Notes: generated from the sequence alone by a model not told the origin. Shown: positions 19,695-29,499, counted from the first letter of the stretch. The stretch is 64,000 nucleotides of DNA from Gp6-AA40 sp963723495 (GCA_963723495.1 CAVRQR010000009.1:248001-312000), one strand, 5' to 3'. A program made the numbers and translations.

Positions 19695-20019
19695 TGATTT
19701 CTCTGAACAGCTCGTAGTTCTGCTTGATCAGGGCGTTACCGGGCTCGAGCTCGAGCGCCCGTTCATACGCCGCGCGCGCTTTCGCGAGATCGCCTTCGTG
19801 CTCATAGGCAATGGCCAGGTTGTTGTGTGCGGGCGCGTAGCTCGGATCGATCTGCGCCGCCCGTTCCCAGCGATAGATCGCTTCGCGCCAGAGTCCGCGT
19901 TGCGCAACCGCGATCCCGAATTCAACCTGCTTCTTCGCGTCGGAGCGCGCGTCCGCCTGCAGCGGGACAGTCGCGAGTGCGAGGAGAAGCAGGGCGATCG
20001 AGGCGGCGCGAATACGCAT
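19663..20019 (-). CDS. Exported small TPR protein
   Basis: About 118 residues: a signal peptide (MRIRAASIALLLLALATVPLQADA) followed by roughly two tetratricopeptide repeats; WREAIYRWERAAQIDPSYAPAHNNLAIAYEH can be split at A-QIDPSYAPAHNNLAI and AYERALELEPGNAL, with the expected W-L-G-Y-A-P positions. TPR proteins are protein-binding scaffolds. ATG at 20019 precedes the signal peptide; an earlier in-frame start at 20055 is less likely. It overlaps the downstream lipoprotein gene by 32 bases. Confidence 0.8.
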   Translation of the reverse strand: MRIRAASIALLLLALATVPLQADARSDAKKQVEFGIAVAQRGLWREAIYRWERAAQIDPSYAPAHNNLAIAYEHEGDLAKARAAYERALELEPGNALIKQNYELFREINDRTTRQSAQ

Positions 20020-20268
20020 TGGAGGTGGCCTCAATATAGTCACTCGGTCTTGCAAGGTGCAAGTAGTTTACCGATCAAGGGCTTAGGTGGACGGAGCAAG
20101 GCACGTACCACGAAAAGGGCGAGCTTTTGCGGGCAAATCCGACCGCGCCTTCCGCACTGTCCACGGTTTTTGGCCACCTTCGTTGCGATCTCAGGAGGGC
20201 ACCGCCTATAATTCGTGACATCGGGTTGGGTGCACGCCTTCGGCCGCAGCGGCCGGGAGAAGCTGTGC

Positions 20269-21288
20269 ATGACACTCGATCACGCCGTCGCGTTATCCCT
20301 CCTCGAGAATCTTCCCAGGGTCAACCTCACCGAGCGGCTCAGGAGTGACCCGGCCTTGCTCGAACAAGCGACGCCTCTGCTCGAGCATGCGCGCGTCGTG
20401 CGCGAGTGCGCCCAGCGTCAGGCAATTCAGGTCATCGCCTGGAATGACCGTAATTTCCCGACTTCTCTCGCCACGCTGACGGACCTTCCTCCTGTGCTGT
20501 GGTACCAGGGGCAGCTCGCTGTTGCTGAATCGCCCGCGATTGCGATCGTGGGTTCGCGCGCTGCGTCCTCTGTCGCGATTGAAACCGCATCCAGGCTTGC
20601 CGCTGATGTCGCCGCAGCCGGCATCACCGTCGTCAGCGGCCTCGCGCGTGGCGTGGATTCCGCGGCCCACCGTGGTGCGCTCCAAACGGGCCGCACCATC
20701 GCCGTGCTTGGCTCGGGTCTCGACCGCGTCTATCCAGCAGAGCATCTCGAGCTGGCGAAGGAGATCGCGCTGGAGGGATTCGTGGTCAGTGAGTTTCCGC
20801 CCGGCACCCCACCTCTCCCGTATCACTTTCCGATGCGCAATCGTCTCATCAGCGGCTTGTCGCTGGGTGTCGTGGTCATCGAGGCGTCCGAGAAGTCGGG
20901 GTCGCTCATCACCGCCTCATGCGCGCTGGAGCAGGGGCGAGAGGTCATGGCTGTTCCGGGCAATGTGCTCAGTGGCCGGAATAAGGGCGGACACGCTCTG
21001 CTGCGAGATGGCGCAAAGATCGTGGAGACTGCGGACGATATCGTTAGGGAGCTGGGCTGGCTGAATTCCACCAACTCTGGGCGGAGGGAGCAGATAAGTG
21101 GCTGTTCTGGTGTAGCTTCTGGTGATCCACTGATTGTGGCGATGGCACCTGGGCAGCCCTACGATCTGGACGAGCTGACGTCATTGACCGGCCTCGAAAC
21201 CAGGCGTCTTTTGCCTCGTCTGCTCGATCTCGAGCTGCGTGGGTTAGTACGGCGCGCAGGTGGGGGTCGCTTCGTTCGCTCGTTCTGA
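20269..21288 (+). CDS. dprA: DNA processing protein DprA
   Basis: Loads RecA on incoming single-stranded DNA during transformation. IAIVGSRAAS, GLARGVDSAAHRGAL and TIAVLGSGLDRVYP are the Rossmann-like DprA core, FPPGTPPLPYHFPMRNRLISGLS the DNA-binding segment (RNRLISGLS core), and a C-terminal winged-helix-like region (DELTSLTGLETRRLLPRL) follows. The N-terminal SAM-like helix region is short. ATG at 20269. First gene of the dprA-topA-trmFO-xerC run. Confidence 0.93.
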   Translation: MTLDHAVALSLLENLPRVNLTERLRSDPALLEQATPLLEHARVVRECAQRQAIQVIAWNDRNFPTSLATLTDLPPVLWYQGQLAVAESPAIAIVGSRAASSVAIETASRLAADVAAAGITVVSGLARGVDSAAHRGALQTGRTIAVLGSGLDRVYPAEHLELAKEIALEGFVVSEFPPGTPPLPYHFPMRNRLISGLSLGVVVIEASEKSGSLITASCALEQGREVMAVPGNVLSGRNKGGHALLRDGAKIVETADDIVRELGWLNSTNSGRREQISGCSGVASGDPLIVAMAPGQPYDLDELTSLTGLETRRLLPRLLDLELRGLVRRAGGGRFVRSF

Positions 21289-21357
21289 ACGTGTTAGTGT
21301 CATCGGCAAGGACTGGATCGGGGCCGCACACATCGGTCTAACAGGCACGCTGAGGAA

Positions 21358-24093
21358 ATGGCAGCCAAACCGCTCGTTATTGTCGAGTCGCCCGCAAAGG
21401 CCAAGACGCTCGGCCGCTTCCTGGGAAACAAGTACCGGGTCGAGGCGAGCTACGGTCACATTCGCGATCTCCCCGAGTCAGCGTCAGACGTGCCGAAGGA
21501 GATCAAAGGGAAGGACTGGGGGCGGCTTGGTGTCGATGTCGACCAGGACTTCACGCCGTACTACGTCGTGCCGAGCGACAAGCGCAAACAGGTTGCCCAC
21601 CTCAAGACTGCAATGAAAGAAGCGTCGGAGTTGTTGCTGGCCACCGACCCCGATCGTGAAGGTGAGTCCATCAGCTGGCACCTGACGCAAGTGCTCAAGC
21701 CAAGAATTCCGGTGCACCGGATCGTCTTCCACGAGATCACCGAGAACGCGGTCAAGGAAGCGCTCGACAATCCGTCCGACGTCAACGAGAATCTCGTTCG
21801 CGCGCAGGAGAGCCGGCGCATTCTCGATCGGTTGTACGGCTACACGCTCTCGCCGGTGTTGTGGAAGAAGGTGCAGACCGGGCTCAGCGCCGGACGCGTG
21901 CAGAGCGTCGCCGTCCGGTTGATCGTCGAACGTGAGGAAGAGCGCCGCGCATTCCGTTCCGCGGAGTACCTGGGACATCGAAGCCGCGATGAAGGGCGAG
22001 GGGCGCGAGTTCGTCGCGACACTCGCTCGAATCAACGAGCAGCGCATCGCGAGTGGCAAGGACTTCGATGCACAGACCGGCGTTCTCAAGAACCAGAACG
22101 TTCGCCTGCTCGACGGGCCGACGACGCAGCAGTTCGTCGAGGCGGTTCGCGCCAACGTGCCCTGGATGTCACCGGCGTCGAACAGAAGCCAGGCGTGGAG
22201 CGTCCGGCGCCGCCGTTCACGACGTCAACGCTGACGCAGGAAGCAAGCCGCAAGCTCGGGTTCTCCACCGAGCGGACGATGCAGGTGGCGCAGCGGTTGT
22301 TTCAGGGCGTCGACATCGGTAACGGTCAGATGGAGGGTCTCATCACCTACCATCGAACCGACTCCACGACGCTGTCCGACAAGGCGATCAACGAGTCGGC
22401 GCGCGTGATCGGCGAGATGTTCGGTAGCGAGTACTACGATGCCCCGCGTCGCTACCAGACGCGCGTGAAGAACGCCCAGGAGGCGCACGAAGCCATTCGT
22501 CCTACCGACTTCCGGCTCGCGCCAAGTCAGCTCGAGGGTGCCCTCGATCCCGATGAACTGCGTGTCTACGAGCTGATCTGGAAGCGCACGATGGCTTCGC
22601 AGATGGTTGATGCCCGTGTGCTGCGCACTTCCCTCGAGATCTCAGCGCAGGGCCCGGCCGGTGAAACGGCGGTCTTCACGGCAAGCGGGAAAGCGATCGA
22701 GTTTGCGGGCTTCCGTCGTGCCTACGTCGAGGGCAGCGACGATCCCGCCGCGGAATTGGAGGAACAGGAAGCGATCCTGCCGCAGTGCAAGGTCGGCGAC
22801 CGCATTCATCGTGACGGCTCGACACCGGTCACACTCGTGGCTGCCGAGCCGAAGCGGCACGAGACCGTCCCGCCGGCGCGGTTTACTGAAGCCTCGCTCA
22901 TCAAGGAACTCGAACGCCTCGGCATCGGACGTCCCTCGACCTACGCGCCAACGATCGCGACGATCGTGCGGCGTGGCTACGTCTTCCGGCAGGGGAAAGC
23001 GCTCGTTCCGAGCTTCACGGCGTTTGCCGTCACCAAGCTGCTGCGCGAACACTTCGGGGACTTCGTCGAAAGCGACTTCACCGCGGAGATGGAGGACGAT
23101 CTCGACGAGATCTCGCGCGGCGAGCGCGAATGGGTCGCCTTCCTGAAGCAGTTCTACTACGGTGATCGTAAGCATCGCGGCCTGCTGCCGGCCGTCGAGC
23201 ACGGCGCGGAGAAGGCCGATTACCCCGTGCTCGATCTCGGTGTTGATCCCGAGAGTGGAGAAGCCGTGCGCGTTCGCATCGGTCGCTTCGGGCCGTTCGT
23301 TCAGGTGGCAGAAGGCGGCCCGGGCCGTACCGCCTCGCTCCCCGAGGATGTCGCGCCCGCCGATCTGACCGTCGACAAGGCGCTCGAACTCGTACGCGCG
23401 AAAGCCGAGGGCCCACGGACCCTGGGCGTCGATACGGCGACGGGCCAGAACGTCTACGTGATGAACGGCCGATACGGCGCCTACGTTCAGCTCGGGGAGA
23501 CCCCCGAGAAAGTGCGAAGTTCAAAGGTCAAAGGACAGAGTGCGGCGGAGAAGCCGAAGCGAGCATCGCTGCAGGCAGGGATGACCGACGCCACTGTCAC
23601 GCTCGAGGAAGCCCTCAAGCTGCTCTCGCTGCCGCGAGTGGTGGGCATTCATCCTGACGACAACGAGCCGATCACGACCAACTTCGGTCGCTTCGGTCCG
23701 TACGTGAAGCACGGCGACGATTTCAGATCGCTCGAGTCGGAAGATGATGTGTTCAACATCTCGTTCGATGCCGCGCTGGCGCTGCTTCGTGCACCAAAGC
23801 AGTCGCGCCGCCGGCCGACCGCTCAGAAAAAGGTTCTGCGCGAGCTGACGGAGAACGGCACGACACTGAAGATCCTTGCCGGGCGATATGGTCCGTACGT
23901 CACGGACGGCACGACCAACGCCTCGATTCCCAAAACGACCGCTCCCGAGACGTTGACCTACGCGCAGGCGGTCGAGCTGCTTGCGGCGAGGAGAGATGCG
24001 GCGCCGGCTCCGCGACGGGGTCGTGCCCGGCCGCGAGCGGTCAAGGCATCGACGTCGACTGCTCGTCCTCGACGAAAGGCTGTAGGGGCGTAA
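21358..24093 (+). CDS. topA: DNA topoisomerase I (type IA); two compensating frameshifts
   Basis: Relaxes negative supercoils. PLVIVESPAKAKTLGRFLG opens the Toprim domain (ESPAKA), TDPDREGE holds the acidic metal site, SAGRVQSVAVRLI the RVQS motif, and GLITYHRTDSTTLS the active-site tyrosine. There is no zinc ribbon; instead the C-terminus has four repeats of the GRFGPYV type (GRFGPFVQ, GRYGAYVQLG, GRFGPYVKHG, GRYGPYVTDG). An inserted C near 21968 and a lost base near 22163 cancel, so the frame looks open although about 65 residues between are mistranslated; the next frame gives WDIEAAMKGEGREFVA and so on. A 21-bp heptad insertion (23519-23539) lies between C-terminal repeats two and three. 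Confidence 0.95.
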   Translation: MAAKPLVIVESPAKAKTLGRFLGNKYRVEASYGHIRDLPESASDVPKEIKGKDWGRLGVDVDQDFTPYYVVPSDKRKQVAHLKTAMKEASELLLATDPDREGESISWHLTQVLKPRIPVHRIVFHEITENAVKEALDNPSDVNENLVRAQESRRILDRLYGYTLSPVLWKKVQTGLSAGRVQSVAVRLIVEREEERRAFRSAEYLGHRSRDEGRGARVRRDTRSNQRAAHREWQGLRCTDRRSQEPERSPARRADDAAVRRGGSRQRALDVTGVEQKPGVERPAPPFTTSTLTQEASRKLGFSTERTMQVAQRLFQGVDIGNGQMEGLITYHRTDSTTLSDKAINESARVIGEMFGSEYYDAPRRYQTRVKNAQEAHEAIRPTDFRLAPSQLEGALDPDELRVYELIWKRTMASQMVDARVLRTSLEISAQGPAGETAVFTASGKAIEFAGFRRAYVEGSDDPAAELEEQEAILPQCKVGDRIHRDGSTPVTLVAAEPKRHETVPPARFTEASLIKELERLGIGRPSTYAPTIATIVRRGYVFRQGKALVPSFTAFAVTKLLREHFGDFVESDFTAEMEDDLDEISRGEREWVAFLKQFYYGDRKHRGLLPAVEHGAEKADYPVLDLGVDPESGEAVRVRIGRFGPFVQVAEGGPGRTASLPEDVAPADLTVDKALELVRAKAEGPRTLGVDTATGQNVYVMNGRYGAYVQLGETPEKVRSSKVKGQSAAEKPKRASLQAGMTDATVTLEEALKLLSLPRVVGIHPDDNEPITTNFGRFGPYVKHGDDFRSLESEDDVFNISFDAALALLRAPKQSRRRPTAQKKVLRELTENGTTLKILAGRYGPYVTDGTTNASIPKTTAPETLTYAQAVELLAARRDAAPAPRRGRARPRAVKASTSTARPRRKAVGA
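23519..23539. repeat. In-frame 21-bp heptad insertion inside topA
   Basis: Exactly three heptamers, GTTCAAA, GGTCAAA and GGACAGA, in a linker between two C-terminal topoisomerase repeats. Twenty-one bases preserve the frame and encode seven residues (SSKVKGQ region). The complement, GACCTTTGAACTT, recurs at the right end of the window. Confidence 0.7.
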
Positions 24094-24099
24094 GATGGC

Positions 24100-24135
24100 T
24101 CTGGGCTCTCCAGAGCTGAGCGTCCAGAGCCCAGA
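24100..24135. repeat. Heptad repeat with 10-bp hairpin between topA and trmFO
   Basis: TCTGGGCTCT (24100-24109) and AGAGCCCAGA (24126-24135) are a perfect 10-bp inverted repeat with a 16-base loop that itself follows the heptad pattern (GAGCTGA, GCGTCCA). It fills most of the 45-base gap before the trmFO GTG at 24139, so the hairpin would sit over its ribosome binding region. Confidence 0.8.
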
Positions 24136-24138
24136 CCC

Positions 24139-25593
24139 GTGCAGATTCACATCATCGGCGGCGGACTCGCCGGCAGCGAGGCCGCATGGCAAGCGGCATC
24201 CGCCGGCGTGTCTGTCGTCCTGCACGAGATGCGTCCCGTGCGTCCGACCGCCGTGCACAAGACGGACCGGCTCAGCGAATTGGTGTGTTCGAACTCCTTC
24301 CGCGGCGACAAGCTCGATAACGCGGTCGGGTTGCTCAAGGAAGAGATGCGGCGTCTCGGCTCGCTCGTGATGCGTGCGGCCGATGAGAACCGCGTCCCCG
24401 CGGGTGCGGCTCTTGCCGTCGATCGCGAGCGTTTCTCGGAAGCAGTCACGCGCGCGGTCCATGCCCACCCGCTCATCACGGTCGTCCGCGAAGAGGTTAC
24501 GTCGATTCCCACTGACGCCGCGATGTTTCCGCTCATCGTGGCAACGGGTCCGCTGACGTCGCCGGCCCTGTCGGCGAACGTTGCGGCACTCGTCGGTGAG
24601 GAGCACCTGTACTTCTACGACGCCATCAGCCCGATCGTCCTGGCTGAGACGCTGGACATGAGCAAGGTGTTTCGCGCGTCCCGCTGGGGGCGCAGCCTTC
24701 GCGGGCGCGAAAATGACTGTGCGTCTGAAGGCACGCCGCTCCAAGGTGGAGGCGGAGCTCTAGATGCGCCTGCTGTCGCGCTGAACGCGCCTGCTGTCGC
24801 CTGCGGTATGGACGATGGTGAAGGTGACTATCTGAACTGTCCTTTGACCGAGGAGGGGTACGGCAGGTTCTACGACGCGCTCACGACGGCCGAGTCCGCC
24901 ACCGTGCACGATCTCGACAAGGAGAAGTTCTTCGAAGGGTGTCTTCCCATCGAGGTGATGGCGCATCGCGGGCGCGACACCTTGCGGTTCGGGCCGATGA
25001 AGCCGGTTGGCCTTGTGGATCCGCGAACCGGCCGGACTCCGTATGCAGTCGTCCAGTTGCGGCAGGACAACCTGGCCGGCGATCACTTCAGCCTCGTAGG
25101 GTTTCAGACGCAGTTGAAGTGGGGCGAGCAGGCGCGCGTGCTCAAGTTAATCCCGGGCCTCGAGCAGGCGGAATTCGTGCGCTTCGGCATGGTCCATCGC
25201 AACACCTACATCAATGGTCCGCGCGTGCTGCGCGAGACGTGGCAGACGAAGATGCGGCCGGACCTGCTGTTCGCCGGGCAGATCTCAGGAGTCGAAGGGT
25301 ACGTCGAATCTGCGGCGTCCGGACTCATGGCGGGCCGAACGGCTGCAGCCCTGGTTCGCGGAGAAGAACCTCGCGTCCCGCCGCGGACGACGGCGATCGG
25401 CGCGCTGGCGTACTACGTGTCCCATGCCGACCCTCGTGGCTATCAGCCGACGAACATCACCTTCGGCATCATGCCGGCACCGGAAGCGCTGCACGGGCGC
25501 CGGTTGAAGCGAGACGAGCGAAAGACCGCCACATCGGCGCGCGCCCTCGCCGCGCTTGATGACTGGCTCGAGGAGCGTGGCGTCCGGCTGTAG
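24139..25593 (+). CDS. trmFO: Methylenetetrahydrofolate-tRNA (uracil-5-)-methyltransferase, with inserted repeat segment
   Basis: Flavoprotein that makes m5U54 in tRNA using methylene-THF. IHIIGGGLAGSEAAWQ is the FAD-binding Rossmann motif, LVCSNSFRGD holds the catalytic cysteine region, YFYDAISPIV, DGEGDYLNCP and GQISGVEGYVESAA are further signature blocks. Between FRASRWGRS and DGEGDYLNCP, normally adjacent, there is an extra segment of about 39 residues (about 24694-24810) with a Gly-rich part and two copies of APAVA; see the repeat entry. Otherwise full length. Start is GTG 24139. Follows topA, precedes xerC. Confidence 0.95.
   Translation: MQIHIIGGGLAGSEAAWQAASAGVSVVLHEMRPVRPTAVHKTDRLSELVCSNSFRGDKLDNAVGLLKEEMRRLGSLVMRAADENRVPAGAALAVDRERFSEAVTRAVHAHPLITVVREEVTSIPTDAAMFPLIVATGPLTSPALSANVAALVGEEHLYFYDAISPIVLAETLDMSKVFRASRWGRSLRGRENDCASEGTPLQGGGGALDAPAVALNAPAVACGMDDGEGDYLNCPLTEEGYGRFYDALTTAESATVHDLDKEKFFEGCLPIEVMAHRGRDTLRFGPMKPVGLVDPRTGRTPYAVVQLRQDNLAGDHFSLVGFQTQLKWGEQARVLKLIPGLEQAEFVRFGMVHRNTYINGPRVLRETWQTKMRPDLLFAGQISGVEGYVESAASGLMAGRTAAALVRGEEPRVPPRTTAIGALAYYVSHADPRGYQPTNITFGIMPAPEALHGRRLKRDERKTATSARALAALDDWLEERGVRL
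24694..24810. repeat. In-frame repeat-type insertion within trmFO
   Basis: About 117 bases that interrupt a normally contiguous TrmFO motif. It contains a near-palindrome around CCGCTCCAAGGTGGAGGCGG (24736-24755) and a 14-base direct repeat, GCGCCTGCTGTCGC, at 24766-24779 and 24787-24800 (21-base period, hence seven residues). The frame is kept. This resembles the behaviour of protein-invading palindromic elements in Rickettsia, but is a different sequence. Confidence 0.65.
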
Positions 25594-25648
25594 CCGGCGG
25601 AATGTCGTATCAGGCTTTGAGCCGGACCCGGTGCATACTGCAGGCTGC

Positions 25649-26608
25649 GTGAAGCTCCAGCTCACGGCGTTCCTCGAATACCTTCGGCTGAATCGCAACG
25701 CGTCGGCCCACACCGCGGCCGCCTACGAGAGCGACCTCACGCAGTATCTCGGTTTCGCCGCGCAGCATCACGAGACAGCCAGTCTGGAACCGGGGCACCT
25801 GCAGCTTGGAACCGTCCGTGCGTTCATGGCGGAACTGTATCGGCAGGGACACGCCCGCGCGTCGGTTGCCCGAAAGCTCTCCGCGCTTCGAGCGTTCGGC
25901 CGCTATCTGCGACGCGAGGGATTGATTGACGCCGACCCTGCGTCGCTGGCCGCGTCACCCAAGCGTGAGCGGAAAGTCCCGGCACACCTTTCGATCGACG
26001 AGATGACGCGGCTCCTCGAAATGCCCGACGCAGCGGATCCACTGGGTTGCCGGGATCGAGCGATCCTCGAGCTGTTCTACGCGTCGGGACTGCGTTTGAG
26101 CGAGCTCGTGGGACTGGATCTGGATGATGTCAACCTGCGCGCCCGCATGGTGCGTGTGATGGGCAAGGGTGCGAAGGAACGGCTGGTGCCATTCAATTCC
26201 GCAACCGAGCAGTCACTCCGCGAATGGTTGAAGGCGCGTGCCGTCCTACGGGGTAATCCGGAACAACGTACCCAGGGCCGAGAGCCAAAAGCCCAGAGCC
26301 TGAGATCGAGAGCGCAAAGCCGTGAGCCGCTGTTCCTGAACTTCCGCGGCGCCCGCCTCACCGGCCGGAGCGTGCAGCGTCTGGTCGCGCGTTATGTCTC
26401 GTTGTGCAGCACTCGGTTCGGTATCAGCCCACACGCTTTGCGACACTCGTTCGCTACCCATCTCCTGCAGCGAGGTGCGGATCTGCGCGCCATCCAGGAG
26501 CTGCTCGGCCACGTACAGCTCTCCACGACGCAGCGCTACACGCACGTCAACGCTGCCCAGTTGCTCGACGTCTACCGCAAGGCGCATCCGCGCGCGAAGC
26601 GAACGTGA
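25649..26608 (+). CDS. Tyrosine recombinase XerC/XerD, with inserted heptad segment
   Basis: Site-specific recombinase resolving chromosome dimers at dif. The N-terminal SAM-like domain (FLEYLRLNRNASAHTAAAYESDL, core residues HTAAAYESDL) is followed by the catalytic domain: GLRLSELVGL (Arg I), GKGAKERLVP (Lys), HALRHSFATHLL (HxxR), LGHVQLSTTQRYTH (His/Tyr). Between Lys strand and HxxR there is an extra stretch of about 25 residues (GNPEQRTQGREPKAQSLRSR then AQSREP) encoded by heptad repeats at 26280-26328. Start GTG 25649. Position after trmFO is the usual one for xerC; I leave the C/D choice open. Confidence 0.9.
   Translation: MKLQLTAFLEYLRLNRNASAHTAAAYESDLTQYLGFAAQHHETASLEPGHLQLGTVRAFMAELYRQGHARASVARKLSALRAFGRYLRREGLIDADPASLAASPKRERKVPAHLSIDEMTRLLEMPDAADPLGCRDRAILELFYASGLRLSELVGLDLDDVNLRARMVRVMGKGAKERLVPFNSATEQSLREWLKARAVLRGNPEQRTQGREPKAQSLRSRAQSREPLFLNFRGARLTGRSVQRLVARYVSLCSTRFGISPHALRHSFATHLLQRGADLRAIQELLGHVQLSTTQRYTHVNAAQLLDVYRKAHPRAKRT
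26280..26328. repeat. Heptad repeat array inside the xerC-type gene
   Basis: Seven consecutive heptamers without slippage, for example GAGAGCC, AAAAGCC, CAGAGCC, ending CAAAGCC, GTGAGCC. They encode a Gln/Arg/Ser-rich loop in the recombinase catalytic domain. Confidence 0.85.
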
Positions 26609-26703
26609 TTCGCTACGCCGCCTTTCTCCGTGCGATCAACGTCGCGGGACACCCGCGCGTGGAGATGTCGCGCCTGTGTGCTGTGTTGCTCGAGAGGTCA
26701 TGA
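26605..26703 (+). pseudogene. N-terminal fragment of a DUF1697-like protein
   Basis: A 32-residue frame starting in GTGA overlap with the xerC stop reads VIRYAAFLRAINVAGH then PRVEMSRLCAVLLE, which matches the typical beginning of DUF1697 proteins (RYxALLRAINVGGHxxVxMxxL). The frame ends at 26703 and I find no continuation of the domain in any frame before 26840. It is either a deletion remnant or a gene broken by sequence error. The 137 bases that follow contain nothing I can name. Confidence 0.4.
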
Positions 26704-26840
26704 GGAACGTCTGGTCGCAGTCGTGACCGGTGAGCAATCGAGGCTGATGATGATGTCGCTCAGCCCGTCAGATTCAGGCGCTCGTGAGCGCCCGCCCCGT
26801 TCGAGGCGTACCGCCAGCGCAAGAACCTCAACTGTCCACT

Positions 26841-28259
<1,419 letters not shown>

Positions 28260-28263
28260 ACTT

Positions 28264-29439
28264 CTAGTCCTCGTCGCCGCCCGATACCGGCAGCGTCACG
28301 CGAATCGTCGTCCCCTGACCCACGCTGGTCCGCAGATCGATCCGTCCATCATGTGCGTCCACGATCTTCCGCACGATTGCCAGTCCCAGCCCTGATCCCT
28401 GAGGCTTGGTCGTGAAGAACGGGTCGAACACCTTCTCCGCCACATCGGGAGGAATGCCCGGGCCATCGTCACTGACCTGCACGAGCACCGCCTCGCGCGG
28501 GTCGGCACTGTCCTCCGCCCGCAGCCGGCTCGCCGTGATACTCACGTGACCCGAACCGCCCATCGCCTCGTACGCATTCATCAGGAGGTTCGTGAATACC
28601 TGCGTCAGCTGATGTTGATCCGCCTGAATCTGCGGCAATCCGTCGGGGATGCCGACCGAGACCTGAACCCCGCCGCGCCGGGCCTTGGTATCCGCCAGCT
28701 GAATCGCTCCCTGCACCGCATCGGCGACCGCTGTGTGTTCGACCTGCAGCCTGATGGGCCGGACGAAGTCAAGCACTTCCTGCACGATTGCGTTGGCCAT
28801 CTTGGCTTCGTTGATGATGTCGGTCAGCACCGCCTGCGCATCGGGTGCGTCCGCAATCTTCCGGCGAAGCAGGCCGGCCATCACCTCGATCCCGGCGAGG
28901 GGATTCTTCACCTCGTGAGCGATGACCGCGGCCATCTCGCCAACGGCTGCCAGCCGGTCGCGAAGCCGCTCGCGTTCTTCCAGTTGTTCGACTCTGGTCA
29001 GATCCTTGAAGAACATCGCGGCGCCGACCACGTTCCCGCTGTCGTCGGGTACGAACGTGACCGTGTAGCCGATCACCTTGTTCGACGGCTTCAACCGCAT
29101 CTCGACGCGGTTCGGCAACAGGTGCAGGTCGAATGCACCCGTCAGCACGCGAACGACGTCGGGGTGCTCTTTCAGCACCACCGCAATCGGCCGTCCCACA
29201 TCATCGCCGTTCGCGGCGACCCCGAAGATGCGATACGCCTCGTCGTTGATCAGCGCGAGCTGTGCGTCGCGTGTGATCGCCAGCACGCCGTTGCGCATCC
29301 CCGACACAATGTGTCTGAAAAACGCGTCGCTGGTGCCCTGCGCGTGGGTCACGGGCGTGCCTTCCTTCTCGCGGACGGAACCGGTCCCCGACCGCCCGGA
29401 CGACGCCGGTGGCGCTAGACGAGGACGCGGTTTGGTCAT
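28264..29439 (-). CDS. PAS-domain sensor histidine kinase (NtrB-like)
   Basis: About 391 residues, no transmembrane segment seen, so probably cytosolic. PAS domain about residues 45-160 (RNGVLAITRDAQLALINDEAYRIFG), then the H-box AVIAHEVKNPLAGI with the phospho-accepting His, and a HATPase domain with NLLMNAYEAM (N box), DDGPGIP (G1), FFTTKPQGSGLGLAIV (F and G2). The AHEVKNPL form is typical of NtrB/ZraS-type kinases that work with sigma54 activators, in agreement with the adjacent regulator. ATG at 29439 chosen; 29469 is an alternative. Confidence 0.92.
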   Translation of the reverse strand: MTKPRPRLAPPASSGRSGTGSVREKEGTPVTHAQGTSDAFFRHIVSGMRNGVLAITRDAQLALINDEAYRIFGVAANGDDVGRPIAVVLKEHPDVVRVLTGAFDLHLLPNRVEMRLKPSNKVIGYTVTFVPDDSGNVVGAAMFFKDLTRVEQLEERERLRDRLAAVGEMAAVIAHEVKNPLAGIEVMAGLLRRKIADAPDAQAVLTDIINEAKMANAIVQEVLDFVRPIRLQVEHTAVADAVQGAIQLADTKARRGGVQVSVGIPDGLPQIQADQHQLTQVFTNLLMNAYEAMGGSGHVSITASRLRAEDSADPREAVLVQVSDDGPGIPPDVAEKVFDPFFTTKPQGSGLGLAIVRKIVDAHDGRIDLRTSVGQGTTIRVTLPVSGGDED

Positions 29440-29484
29440 CAGACGGGGCTCCACGGAAACAGACCTCAAGCCGGTCTGGAAAAG

Positions 29485-29499
29485 GCAAAGCGCATGCCC
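29485..29499 (-). promoter_or_regulatory. Candidate sigma54 (-24/-12) promoter for the kinase-regulator operon
   Basis: On the minus strand GGGCATG-CGCT-TTGC matches the sigma54 consensus TGGCACG-N4-TTGC in all but two positions, with the required 10-base GG-to-GC spacing. It would start transcription near 29473, about 34 bases before the kinase ATG at 29439. The operon encodes a sigma54 activator, so autoregulation is plausible. The rest of the gap 29500-29659 shows nothing else. Confidence 0.4.

Noticed and set aside
25649..26608. Phage or transposon integrase
   Set aside because: Position after trmFO and overall length match chromosomal XerC; no attachment site or phage genes nearby.
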